NCBI GenBank assembly: GCA_963556255.1
Contig: OY744611.1
Location: forward strand, 40,211,871-40,275,870
Origin: Allolobophora icterica
Taxonomy: Eukaryota; Annelida; Clitellata; Crassiclitellata; Lumbricidae
Direction of reading: 5' to 3'
DNA: 64,000 bases
The notes under the pieces were generated by a model. That model was not told the DNA's origin. It saw only the letters and a program-made list of their open reading frames with translations, and did no database searches. The stretch's first letter is position 1, and each line of letters starts with the position of its first letter. The translations under genes were made by a program, and so were the position numbers. Of this stretch, positions 54,901 to 61,800 are shown piece by piece.

Positions 54901-56657
54901 GCAACTTAGAATTACAAATGAGTGGCCTATAAATTGCCTGGTTATTCTGGGGCCCGTTCACAGCCCTAATAAGTAGTACCAATAAAAATTATAATTATAT
55001 GCGAGCGGCCTATAAATTGTTATTAGTCCATAGAGAAACCATCAAAAAAGACTGTTATTAATCGGCGGGTTAGAGATTCTGGATAATTCCGGATAGTCCA
55101 AAATCAGCAAAATCGGTTTACCAATCCGGATTTCGGTTATAATAATAATAATCTTCGTTTAATATCTTCAAACTGACAATAACGCAGTATGATTACAAAT
55201 CAGTATGAACGGATGATCACAAGTTATTACAGGAGTCGAATTTAACTGTACACGGCAGCCATGCAAGGCGCCCATCACGTCCTACATCTCATTTTAACAA
55301 CGCGCCATCTCGCGAATGAAAGGCTGAGTGGACCTAAATTTGGGGAGGTTGCGGGAAGCGATCCCGCTACCTCTTGCTCTTCACGCCAGTGATGTTACCA
55401 ATACTCTATGGACCCCCCAGGTTATGCCCTACAGCGCTCAGTCTGTAAAGAAGAGAGCATCAGTTCAAGTCTCAACTCAGGCGTTCAATGTGTAAGGACC
55501 TCCAGTAAGTCTTTCACGAACAACTGCTCACTGCCATCGATGTTCTGTCGTATGATCGCGTGTGCAGTTATGAATTATGGAAGGAGGCCAATATCAAATA
55601 CAACTGTACTGTAGGCCCTACTCATGTAAAATTCATGCAGCTTTCAACATCAATAAGTGTTGTTTCACCAATACAGCAGTGCCCTACATTCAGCTTTTGA
55701 GCAGTGCTTTAGAAATCTGTAGTTGACGATTATGATCATCAGTAGGTAATCGCTCCACTACATGTATGAGACAATTAGGAATCATGGCAACTTGAATGCA
55801 TTCTCAGTACGTGACTCTGAAAAACACTCAAACTTCTCTTCAACAATGGCTGGCTACAAAGCACAATAACTGTGGCTTAAACAAAGGGCTGCACTGGCTT
55901 CCCAGTCGCTTTTAGTACACTCTCATCATTAAAGTGTTAAACAAAACTACTTTGTTTACGTTTTTAGTGCACGATAGTTTAGTGGTTAGCATGCAAGACT
56001 GTCAACTCGGCAAAAATTTCTTCCGGAATTTCTGCACCAGCTGTACCCCTAACCAACTCAACCACAACGAGTACAAGGACTAGACGCTATCGGTGGGAAG
56101 AGGAGACGGCAAGGGGTCGGACTGGCTGCTTGCTCTCATATGCCGAGGCTAAGAAAATGAAGTCACTGACACTTCATACCCATGGCTGCCTGATCCTGTC
56201 TCTCAGGATAGCTAAAGAGACTGCTCTTCTGTTGTTCTTATAAAAATTAGGCACAAGTATTTAACTGTGATTCCAGATAGACTTTACTACAGAAGAATCT
56301 TACCACTGGATACGGAGCTTGTTGTACATCTGTAGCCGAATAGTGGTCAAAAACAGACGCCCGATTACCTATCCGAGGAATCGGGGCCCAGTAGAACAGT
56401 CTAGTTTCCCTAGAAGCATCAAGAGACTCTGCGGATCTATACCTCAGAGGTCGTGACCCTTCTGCTCTCAACGGTTCTTTACGCAATCGAAAATTGTCGT
56501 CGCTGGCTGGGCCCTTGCGCAAATTAAATCTGTCAGCAGTCAGGGGTTCCTTGCGCAAATAAAAATTCCCACCATAATCCGAAAGAGGGATGTTGTCGCG
56601 GTTTCCGAAGAATTTCTTATTATCCGGTCTTTTATGATTATCGTACTGTGATTTCAT
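25729..56657 (-). CDS. Myo15-like: Myosin-XV-like MyTH4/FERM/SH3 gene, 35 exons, no motor seen
   Basis: Exons 5'->3': 56657-56304, 54399-54324, 53413-53283, 52141-52043, 51535-51300, 50559-50390, 49208-49136, 48178-47978, 47400-46764, 45833-44964, 43325-43004, 42405-42245, 41466-41331, 40800-40679, 40109-39994, 39443-39353, 38940-38887, 37998-37884, 37005-36887, 36053-35990, 35673-35600, 35346-35291, 34462-34390, 33679-33520, 32927-32797, 31996-31902, 31264-31187, 30546-30450, 30175-29946, 29461-29397, 28763-28624, 27981-27932, 27280-27194, 26878-26744, 25794-25729 (TGA). Every junction closes in phase except 36887/36053, where a linker exon is probably missed. The ~1,895 residues follow the tail of vertebrate MYO15A: MyTH4, FERM-like lobes, Pro-rich linker, FERM-like module, SH3, MyTH4, FERM. 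MYO15A carries cargo to stereocilia and other actin-protrusion tips. The motor and IQ motifs are not visible; they lie beyond the retrotransposon or are absent. Confidence 0.93.
25910..26535 (+). repeat. Stacked SINE and LINE-tail fragments
   Basis: In order: a LINE family B 3' tail (25915-26000, 'gccatcggttgataccttgtgcattagg'), a tRNA-Asp-like SINE of family C (about 25990-26235, with GGGTTCAAACCC B box), a second LINE-B tail piece (26275-26335), and a SINE family-B relative (26340-26535) ending GCAGGCGCTTAATTAAAG and (ATT)n. It is in the last intron of the myosin-XV-like gene, in antisense orientation. Confidence 0.75.
27400..27550 (-). repeat. tRNA-type SINE, family A
   Basis: On minus it carries 'GGGTTCGATCTTCC..AGATGGCTACTGCTTAGGGACCTTGAGCAAGTCG..TTCTCAGCACCATCGATTAC', the same body as plus-strand copies at 38665-38850, 41740-41885 and 50049-50287. 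Another minus copy lies at 32430-32560. Confidence 0.7.
27733..27831. repeat. 33-bp tandem repeat, three copies
   Basis: Three nearly identical units containing 'gacagaacatccaccatatt' and 'taattgcttta', in an intron. The short ORFs through it repeat the same peptide and are not genes. Confidence 0.93.
28880..29125. repeat. TACTTG-rich low-complexity stretch
   Basis: The words 'gtacttgtacttg' and 'agtactt' recur many times in both orientations across about 240 bp. Class unknown; intronic. Confidence 0.6.
29745..29866. repeat. Minisatellite, about 30-34-bp unit
   Basis: Units of the form 'acactggcaaacaatacacttgcaaaaga' repeat about four times. A plus ORF reads as NTLANNTLAK repeats, but it is on the wrong strand for the gene and stops quickly. 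Confidence 0.85.
31590..31850. repeat. LINE-B 3' tail followed by SINE family B
   Basis: 31590-31680 matches the LINE-B 3' UTR (GACCTGATTACGGCTTGGTTTTGATGTGCCATCGGTTGATGCC) in plus orientation. 31665-31850 is a reverse copy of SINE family B ('acacgtcttggcagcctgttag', 'gagtgtcaccattc'). The pair lies just 3' of exon 31996-31902 in gene orientation. Confidence 0.75.
32797..36053 (-). CDS. Exons of the second MyTH4 domain
   Basis: Exons 36053-35990 (CMLDFAMLYFREAPYR), 35673-35600 (linker), 35346-35291 (EEWTWREQVNMIKWTQ), 34462-34390 (NPIEASLLKFDSPTLNQLSL), 33679-33520 (IMRYMNDCPL, then ELADEIFCQLMKQITNNRSS) and 32927-32797 (GWRLLSLFLSYYRCSDHLLP). This is a canonical MyTH4 with its 'DEIxCQxxKQ.T.N' helix and is the best-conserved part. 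Introns contain SINE family B (33085-33345). Confidence 0.95.
33085..33345 (-). repeat. SINE, family B
   Basis: Reverse copy preceded by (AAT)n at about 33080-33097. It shares the 'ttgacaagctcactgacaaaccgcag', 'cacacgtcttggtagcc' and 'gcaagagtgttaccattcacc' blocks with the 195-460 copy. Confidence 0.8.
36365..36675. repeat. Imperfect 10-12-bp tandem repeat (TTCTATGGCTTA)
   Basis: About 25 imperfect units of 'ttctatggctta' or 'tcctatggctaac' fill 300 bp of the intron between the SH3 and the second MyTH4. A separate three-copy repeat ('tcagttctctgattaagaaaaccaa' unit) precedes it at 36095-36195. Confidence 0.92.
36887..37998 (-). CDS. SH3 domain exons
   Basis: Exon 37998-37884 encodes YVKATRDHLTRIPGQLNFKK and GDIIQL, the first half of an SH3 fold with the ALYDY position replaced by ATRDH. 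Exon 37005-36887 gives GWLQGLAHGRSGSFPADHVI, the second half with the conserved GxxPADxV-like end. The order fits the SH3 between the two MyTH4-FERM units of MYO15. The last exon ends in phase 0, while the next identified exon needs phase 1. Confidence 0.92.
37070..37400 (-). repeat. Reverse LINE/SINE tail and tRNA-like SINE head
   Basis: 37075-37220 begins (AATC)n and then 'atttatatagcgcctc', a CR1-like 3' end in reverse. 37235-37395 on minus reads ACATAGTGGTGTAGCGGTATG..CCTTGTAACCGAAGGGTCACAGATTCGAATC, a tRNA-Thr-like A and B box pair. No acceptor-stem partner is visible, so it is a SINE head and not a tRNA gene. Confidence 0.7.
38665..38850 (+). repeat. tRNA-type SINE, family A
   Basis: It contains 'ggtttgagccttct', 'ttactgtgtagggtcattgagcaagtccttcactcacaattgctcagcaccactgat' and the 'aataaatgcat' tail. 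It lies just upstream (3' in gene sense) of exon 38940-38887. Confidence 0.75.
38887..42405 (-). CDS. Six exons of the central FERM-like module
   Basis: Exons 42405-42245 (SWTVCVRKE), 41466-41331 (HPLLINLIFRQIADDVYSDA), 40800-40679 (AKNWPFYFSRIFAVS), 40109-39994 (SVQLLGISHSGIRLL), 39443-39353 (IAGVSVPKAKTLQIHY) and 38940-38887 (NQIKKLIDAFCAEAERE). They match in order the MYO15A segment from 'LDLLFRQI' through 'YFSRIFP', 'VQLLAVSHVGIKLL' and 'HQVKTLVDDF', a FERM F2-F3-like fold. All phases close. Intron repeats include (GAT)n, (ACT)n and SINE copies. Confidence 0.9.
39145..39340 (+). repeat. Dispersed repeat paired with 12770-12935
   Basis: Plus-strand sequence reads 'gactggatgttggtcaatggatacagtaaactgcaggagg..ccagcatcgagaggag..gccattggacg'. 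In one frame this gives MLVNGYSKLQEESS. Its left border lies next to (AAT)-rich DNA; the right side runs to within about 15 bp of the donor of exon 39443-39353. Confidence 0.7.
41669..42032 (+). repeat. SINE family A flanked by microsatellites
   Basis: (GAT)n at 41675-41717, then a SINE body (41740-41898: 'gggttcaagcctcc', 'gttactgtgtacggaccttggcaaattgttcactcacagttgctcagcaccatcgat', tail 'cataaatgcat'), then (ACT)n at 41902-41975, (ACCACT)n to 42016 and (AAT)n to 42032. The microsatellites appear to have grown from the SINE's 3' tail. The poly-Tyr, poly-Leu and poly-Ser ORFs are artefacts. Confidence 0.88.
42560..42642 (+). repeat. Retroposon 3' tail with (ATACA)n
   Basis: 'gctagaagcgctttataaatatccgaatacaatacaatac' resembles the tail of the SINE at 50049-50287 ('gaggcgctatagaaatatccgaaataaataaata') and ends in a pentamer repeat. 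The stretch 42643-42850 shows nothing more. Confidence 0.65.
43004..47400 (-). CDS. Three large exons of the disordered Pro/Gln-rich linker
   Basis: Exon 47400-46764 (212 codons) is polar and low in structure but contains MDRWLESVFEQALDG..LTNKIRGG, parallel to MYO15A 'LDCYLDSLFDPVLS'. Exon 45833-44964 (290 codons) has a Gln-rich coiled stretch, a poly-Pro run (IPIPPPPPPLPPS), then IRDRRGVERPVRVGKIQWPPP and an Ala/Gln helix. Exon 43325-43004 has a repeated Pro-Thr-Pro-Ile array (about PIPT x5). Phases 0, 0 and 1 join. Poly-Pro of this kind suits SH3, WW or profilin binding, but no partner can be named. Confidence 0.88.
43372..43622. repeat. 250-bp homopurine/homopyrimidine tract
   Basis: The plus strand is almost pure A/G (GGAGGAGGA, GAAGAAGAA, GAGAAGGAG) with few C/T. 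On the transcribed minus strand it is C/T and ends about 45 nt before the acceptor CTGTCCAG|CCT of exon 43325-43004, or at the alternative CTTCTAG at 43371. Confidence 0.92.
43670..43830 (-). repeat. SINE, family C, 3' part
   Basis: It shares 'aattttcttagcctcagca', 'gtcagtcctctcc' and 'agcatatggagcagaagtctc' with the copy at 4500-4700. The tRNA-like head is degraded. 43831-44085 holds no recognisable feature. Confidence 0.65.
44085..44950 (-). mobile_element. 5'-truncated CR1/L2-like LINE (family B)
   Basis: An open ORF of 243 codons (44950-44219) encodes the C-terminal part after the reverse transcriptase: NLGVIFNSTMSLTSHVNSIC, RLDYCNSLL, RVQNSLARAITN, ITPVLKSLHWLPVQQRI, SVAGPTFWNSLP. The 3' UTR (to about 44085) carries GATTACGGCTTGGTTTTGG and GCCATCGGTTGATGCCTTGTGCATTAGACACCGG, ending (TAA)n. 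This UTR identifies other truncated copies at 25915, 26275, 31590 and 53940. The lack of stops suggests a young insertion. It begins about 14 bp inside the intron following exon 45833-44964. Confidence 0.92.
45895..46135. repeat. 12-bp minisatellite (GGGTGTGCATKT)
   Basis: About 20 units alternating 'tttgggtgtgca' and 'gtgggtgtgca', about 60 bp upstream of the acceptor of exon 45833-44964. All six frames are open and produce Cys/Val/Trp or His/Thr repeats, which are artefacts. Confidence 0.95.
47978..49208 (-). CDS. Exons for the FERM-like lobe after the first MyTH4
   Basis: Exon 49208-49136 (acceptor TTTCCAG) encodes GEVDSWTTGEEFASNLLER. Exon 48178-47978 continues with SRGWTVLLREG, then ECAGYDFVLDLISEMEIPP and RSHHLVYSD, in step with the MYO15A stretch 'GWTVAM..GHDYVLDLVSDLE'. 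The small exon was found only because its phases (1 in, 2 out) bridge its neighbours exactly. Its acceptor lies close to a repeat shared with 6920-7080, and the next acceptor (48179) lies about 46 bp from a LINE copy. Confidence 0.9.
48226..48560 (+). mobile_element. 5'-truncated copy of LINE family A
   Basis: It matches 20432-20738 almost throughout, including 'ccatcctacgaactcaccaaaacctcac', 'gtctttcactcaaaactgaaa' and 'cgcctgtgaataagctggttccc', and ends 'gagattacgacaacgattg'. It is antisense to the myosin-XV-like gene and lies directly before the exon 48178-47978 acceptor. 48561-48885 holds nothing recognised. Confidence 0.92.
48890..49050. repeat. Dispersed repeat paired with 6920-7080
   Basis: Shares 'aaatttctaaagca', 'agctaagtgcagggca' and 'gccatgtcagag..gtt' with the REJ-gene intron copy. 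It sits next to the small exon 49208-49136. A LINE-like C-terminal phrase (YWNRLPRNMRHMPAF) is readable on plus at about 49295-49345. Confidence 0.6.
50049..50287 (+). repeat. Best-preserved SINE of family A (tRNA-Thr-like head)
   Basis: The head has GTGGCTCAGTGGTAAG (A box) and GCAGGTTCGAATCCC (B box). The body has GTACGGACCTTGGGCAAGTCCTTCACTCGCGATTGCTC. The 3' part, GAGGCGCTATAGAAATATCCG, looks LINE-derived, and the tail is (AAATA)n. A tRNA gene is ruled out because no acceptor stem pairs. Related heads: 54075-54200 and 55425-55740. Confidence 0.85.
50390..54399 (-). CDS. Exons for the pre-MyTH4 helix and first MyTH4 domain
   Basis: Exon 54399-54324 gives YQPEDAMEIPAELAFIF, matching the 'EVPAELA' stretch that follows the IQ motifs in MYO15A. 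Exons 53413-53283 (LPSDINSYTLSKYANSYCK), 52141-52043 (RTSLSIFKL), 51535-51300 (RYIVQKGLEHGYLRDEIFLQ) and 50559-50390 (YVSDNAYDGYRALCQHK, RVYPPSILEL) make a complete MyTH4 domain, a helical bundle that binds microtubules or partner proteins. The 51300/50559 junction restores a Lys codon with donor CTCAA|GTTAGT. Several SINE and LINE pieces lie in these introns. Confidence 0.92.
50700..51160 (-). mobile_element. Two tandem LINE 3' fragments
   Basis: On minus, 50983-50780 reads FSVAGPTAWNSLPDQVKNSP, the end of a CR1/L2-type ORF. A second copy of the same segment lies at about 50925-51150 ('gcaccatagaacagccgacgcc', 'gagatggcgaattcttcac.tggtcgggaagactgttc'). The two differ by substitutions and adjoin at a 'gatttgtatagcaccata' junction. 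Confidence 0.8.
51605..51915 (+). repeat. SINE 3' part with long (AAT)n tail
   Basis: 'ttggctggaatgctccccttgtaacacagagagcacatgttccaggcctcc' then 'aataaatgcat' and 200 bp of (AAT)n with GAT and GAAA interruptions. It is about 70 bp from the acceptor of exon 51535-51300. Poly-Asn and poly-Ile ORFs here are artefacts. Confidence 0.85.
52505..52845 (+). repeat. SINE, family B relative
   Basis: It contains 'cccagattgaaccc' (B-box-like), 'ttattcagccttccactcg', 'tgtaaggcgccctgtgtggctgccgt' and the tail 'gtacagcgcagtacggttagcaggcgcttaaataaag' with (TTA)n. The same tail ends the copy at 26340-26535. Confidence 0.75.
53940..54200 (+). repeat. LINE-B tail and SINE family A head
   Basis: 53940-54030 is the LINE-B 3' UTR ('tccatcggttgatgccttgtgcattatacactgg', then TAAT repeats). 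54075-54200 is a SINE head with 'ggagggtcacaggttcgaatc'. They lie close to exon 54399-54324. Confidence 0.75.
54600..55130. repeat. Possible MITE with loosely inverted ends
   Basis: 'ggataaccgatttttttctgattccgg' at 54627 and 'aaaatcagcaaaatcggtttaccaatccgg' at 55100 are partly reverse complementary, with CCGGATAGT/ACTATCCGG words inside. No target duplication found, so the element and its ends are tentative. Confidence 0.35.
55140..55740. repeat. SINE family B (reverse) then SINE family A (plus)
   Basis: 55140-55410 is a reverse copy beginning next to (AAT)n ('cacggcagccatgcaaggcgcc', 'ttaacaacgcgcca'). 55425-55740 is a plus copy of family A ('gttcaagtctcaactcaggcg', 'agtaagtctttcacgaacaactgctcactgccatcgatgt'). 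Confidence 0.65.
55985..56200 (+). repeat. tRNA-Asp-like SINE, family C
   Basis: The head is GATAGTTTAGTGGTTAGCATG..GACTGTCAACTC, strongly tRNA-Asp(GTC)-like. The body is CTCATATGCCGAGGCTAAGAAAATGAAGTC, ending 'cttcatacccatggctgcc'. It lies about 100 bp from exon 56657-56304. Confidence 0.8.
56304..56657 (-). CDS. First visible exon: basic, repeated F-x-LRK-x-P segment
   Basis: 118 codons from ATG at 56657 to donor CCAGTG|GTAAGA, phase 0. It holds three related motifs (FYLRKEPL, FNLRKGPA, FRLRKEPL) about 15 residues apart, then a Ser/Arg stretch, then RLFYWAPIPRIGNRASVFDHY. It splices in phase to the pre-MyTH4 exon. It may be the true start. In the same frame a TGA lies about 66 bases upstream, and the only AG between that stop and the next codons is CACAG|TAC, just after the ATG. 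So it is either a first exon starting at this ATG or an internal exon using that weak acceptor. I do not recognise the motif. Confidence 0.7.
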
Positions 56658-58195
<1,538 letters not shown>

Positions 58196-58800
58196 TGTCG
58201 CGGTCGACTCCTTCGATCGCAACGACGAACCAACGAAGGAACTATTAAAAGATCTTTATTTAAAAATAAAGTCGATTAAGTGTAGAGTAAGTCAACTCGT
58301 CTATCAAATATCACAATCGTAGACAGCACACAGGTTGGCTGGTCTCGATTGAACGTCATACGATCAATGTTTCAACGTTTACAAATCTTCGTCAAAAGGC
58401 CCCCAATGTACATCAGGTCTATCTTATATAGAGTTCTCCCGGATTCCAGAACGTTCTGTGACGTCACTGTACTTTTCCCTGGAAAGTCCTACTGAACACG
58501 TATATCCTTGTTGCATGCACCGAATTAATGTTGACAGCTTGCTGCAGAATTTTCCGTGCGTTGTAAACAAGCTTGTTGACGCGTCGGTTTTCTTCCCTTG
58601 ATGCATGCACCCGCGTAGACCGCGACATTCCCTCCGCCCTCAGATGATGACACGTCTTCAGCACCATCTCGAACGGGTCATCACGATCAAGCCGGGCCTC
58701 CAGACTCCATCTCGACACAGCATATACAACCAAAACAAAACACATCAGTTAGTCAACTTATCCACACAATTTGCGGGCTCGATCCTTGTGTGTCGGGCCA
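58196..58800 (-). mobile_element. 3' LTR of the gag-pol retrotransposon
   Basis: On minus it starts TGGCCCGACACAC right after the polypurine tract and ends ..GTCGACCGCGACA, giving TG..CA termini and about 605 bp. Inside is a TATA box (CTATATAAG, about 58423-58431) and, toward the end, AATAAA at 58260-58255. These fit the U3-R-U5 layout. The matching 5' LTR is not in the window, so the ends rest on the polypurine tract and TG..CA rule. Confidence 0.8.
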
Positions 58801-58815
58801 TTTCCCCCCTTCACC
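58801..58815 (-). promoter_or_regulatory. Polypurine tract
   Basis: On minus, GGTGAAGGGGGGAAA lies immediately before the LTR's TGG. It is the expected primer site for plus-strand DNA synthesis. It falls within 10 bp of the end of the pol ORF. Confidence 0.85.
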
Positions 58816-58822
58816 ATCCGAG

Positions 58823-61800
58823 TCACAACCGAGAGAGGAAATCAGCCACCGTGTTCTGACGTCCAGGACGATATCGAAAGTCCACGTTAAACTCTTGCAA
58901 TGCTAACGCCCAACGAGTCAGTTTCGCACTCTTAGGGCTTGCATCTGTGAGATAAGACAAAGGATTATGATCTGAATAAATGATTATCTTTGATAAGAAT
59001 ATCCATGACTTGAATCGTTTAAGTGCCCAAATTACTGCGAAAGCCTCTCTCTCAATTGTAGACCAATGCATCTGTGTATCTGTAAGTTTAAGACTAGCAA
59101 AAGCAATTGGTTTTTCTTGACCTTCTTCGGTCCACTGAAACAAGCAACACCCGACCGCGGTGGCACTTGCGTCAACACTTAAACCAAATTCCTTAGTGAA
59201 ATCAATGGTATGCAACTGTGTAGCTTTACTGAGATCATCCTTTAACTTATCTAGTGCTTCTTGATGCTTTTGCTCCCAAGGCACCTTCGTAGGTATGTTA
59301 TCTCGTGTCAAATCAGTTATTATCCGTGCTTTTTCAGCTAAAGCAGGTATAAAATTTCGAAAGTAACTGAAAAAACCCATAACCTTTCTAACTTCTTTCT
59401 TTGTTGTTGGAGGATGGATATCATTGATCGTAGCGATCTTACCTGGATCAGGTTCAATACAACCTGACCCTACTATATGGCCAACAAACTTTATTTTGTT
59501 TTGTGCAAAATTACATTTTCTTAAATTCAAAGTGAGTCCTGCTTCCTCAATAGTTTGCAAGAATTTTTCTAGATGTTCTAAATGGTCATTCCAATTCATT
59601 GAAACCACTGCCATATCATCGACGAATGGTTCGGTAAAACTTCGCACTGGATGTAAAACTTGGGTCATAGCACGAATAAAGGTATTGCTAGCGGACTTGA
59701 GTCCAAACGGCATTCTTGTGAACTCAAAAAGTCCTGGATCACATACGAATGCCGTAAGCCATCGATGTTCTTTCCGAACTGGAATTTGCCAATACCCCGA
59801 TTTCGCGTCGAAAACACTAATAAACTTTACCCGTCCCACCTTTTGTAAGACGTCAGCAATGTCTGGGGTCGGGTAACAATCACCTAGAGAATATTTGTTA
59901 ACATGGCGATAATCAATTGCCAATCGAACGCCATTTTGACCTTTGGGTCCCTTTAAAACGCAAACTACCGGACTGGCCATTTCACTTTTCGATGGTCGAA
60001 TGATGTCTAATGCCAACATTTCTTCTATCTGGCGTTGTACTTCAGGTTTAAGTAGCTCAGGTACTTTATATGCCCTTAAACGCTTAGGAGTGAAATCATG
60101 AGTTATCTTAATTTCATGTTCTAATACTGGACAATACCCAGGTTTATCCACAAATACTGCCGTGTGCCGATCCAAAACTTCAAAAAGTTGCTTCTGTTCC
60201 TCTTGCGAAAGATGCGCTATAATCAGAGGATCAATTCGCTTACTCGGGCTTATTTGTTCACGTTCTTCCTGATCTACAACCTCTACTATGCCAAATTCTT
60301 CATCTTGATCAACAATTACTGAACAGCTATTGATCATCGCTTGTTCGAGTCGTTCATGGTATCGCTTGATCTTATTTGCGTGTAAATGTCTTTGTTTTCC
60401 CTCTATTTCTACTATATAAGAATATGGGGATTTAACCTTGACTACGGTAGCAGGTCCTTGCCATCGACTATAAAATTTAGAACTACCAAAATCTGGTGCT
60501 AATACTGCTACATTATCTCCAACTTCGTATTTTCTGTCAGTACTACGCAAGTTATAATAATCTGCATACCGCTTTGTTTCTATATCACTATAGTAATCTG
60601 CATAAACTTTCGCGAATTCGAGGTTTTCCTTCAGTGATTGGAGATACTCTTCGGGTGATTTACCTAAGTTAAGAGGTACTTTTCGTTCGCCAGCCCACGA
60701 TTCCTTCAACACACTAAGTGGACCCCGAGGAAGAGTTCCATAAACCATAGTGAATGGCGAAATATGAGTCGTGCCTGAAGGTTTTTCTCTAAGGCTCCAC
60801 AGAACAAACGGTAACAATTGGTGCCATCCACGAGGATCAGATTGAGCAAGCTTAAAGATCATGGTTTTCAAGCTTTGGTTGCATCTTTCAACCAATCCAG
60901 CTGCCTCAGGATGTCCAGGGGTATTAAATCTGGGACTACAACCCATTCGCCGCAAGAATTCTTTCGTCAAACGACTGGTAAAGTTGGTACCACAATCAGA
61001 ACTGATGATCCTTGGAATAGAAAAAGTTGTAAAAACTTGCAACAGCGCTTCACAAACTCCCTTTGCATTCAGCGATCTAAGAGGATACGCCATCGGCCAA
61101 CGAGAAAATTTGTCCACCAGAACCAAAGCATAATTGTACTGGGGTTTCGATTTGTTGGATTCTTCAGTCACTACCATAGGGCCAATACAATCCATATTTA
61201 GATGGTTAAAACAGAGTTCATCCGCCCTCGGAATAGGAGTGATCGGGACTCGATCTGCCACTTTAACTGGAGTTCTTAGTTGACAAATTTGACAAGACGC
61301 ACAATATTCGCGAATCCTCTCATCCATTCTTGGAAACCAAAAGTTTAATTTGATCCTGGCTCTCGTTGCCTTAAAAGCCATGTGCCCAGCACATGGGGCA
61401 TCGTGTGCTACTCGCAAGACAACCTCGATTCTATCTTCCGGTAAACATAATTGATTAACCTTATGTCCCATAATTTCCCCTTTGTGGTACAGGAGGTTAT
61501 TATCTATAAAGAAATTATTTTTATTCTGTCTCGCTTGTTGCCAGCAAGATATAAGATTGTGACAATTCTGTTGCTCACGCAATAAAGTATCATTATTCGC
61601 TACTCCCTCATCAGACTTGAACTCTGTTGACTCAACATCAAGAAAATTATCTGACTCATCAACTAGTTGCTCCTGAGAATATTCATTCACTTCTGACGGC
61701 AAGGATTCGTTGCTGTTACTTTTCTCGATATTAACTCCTAAGTTATCTTCTTCTGCCCCTTTATTTATTTGTACACATCGATCTACGCCAGCTACCATCA

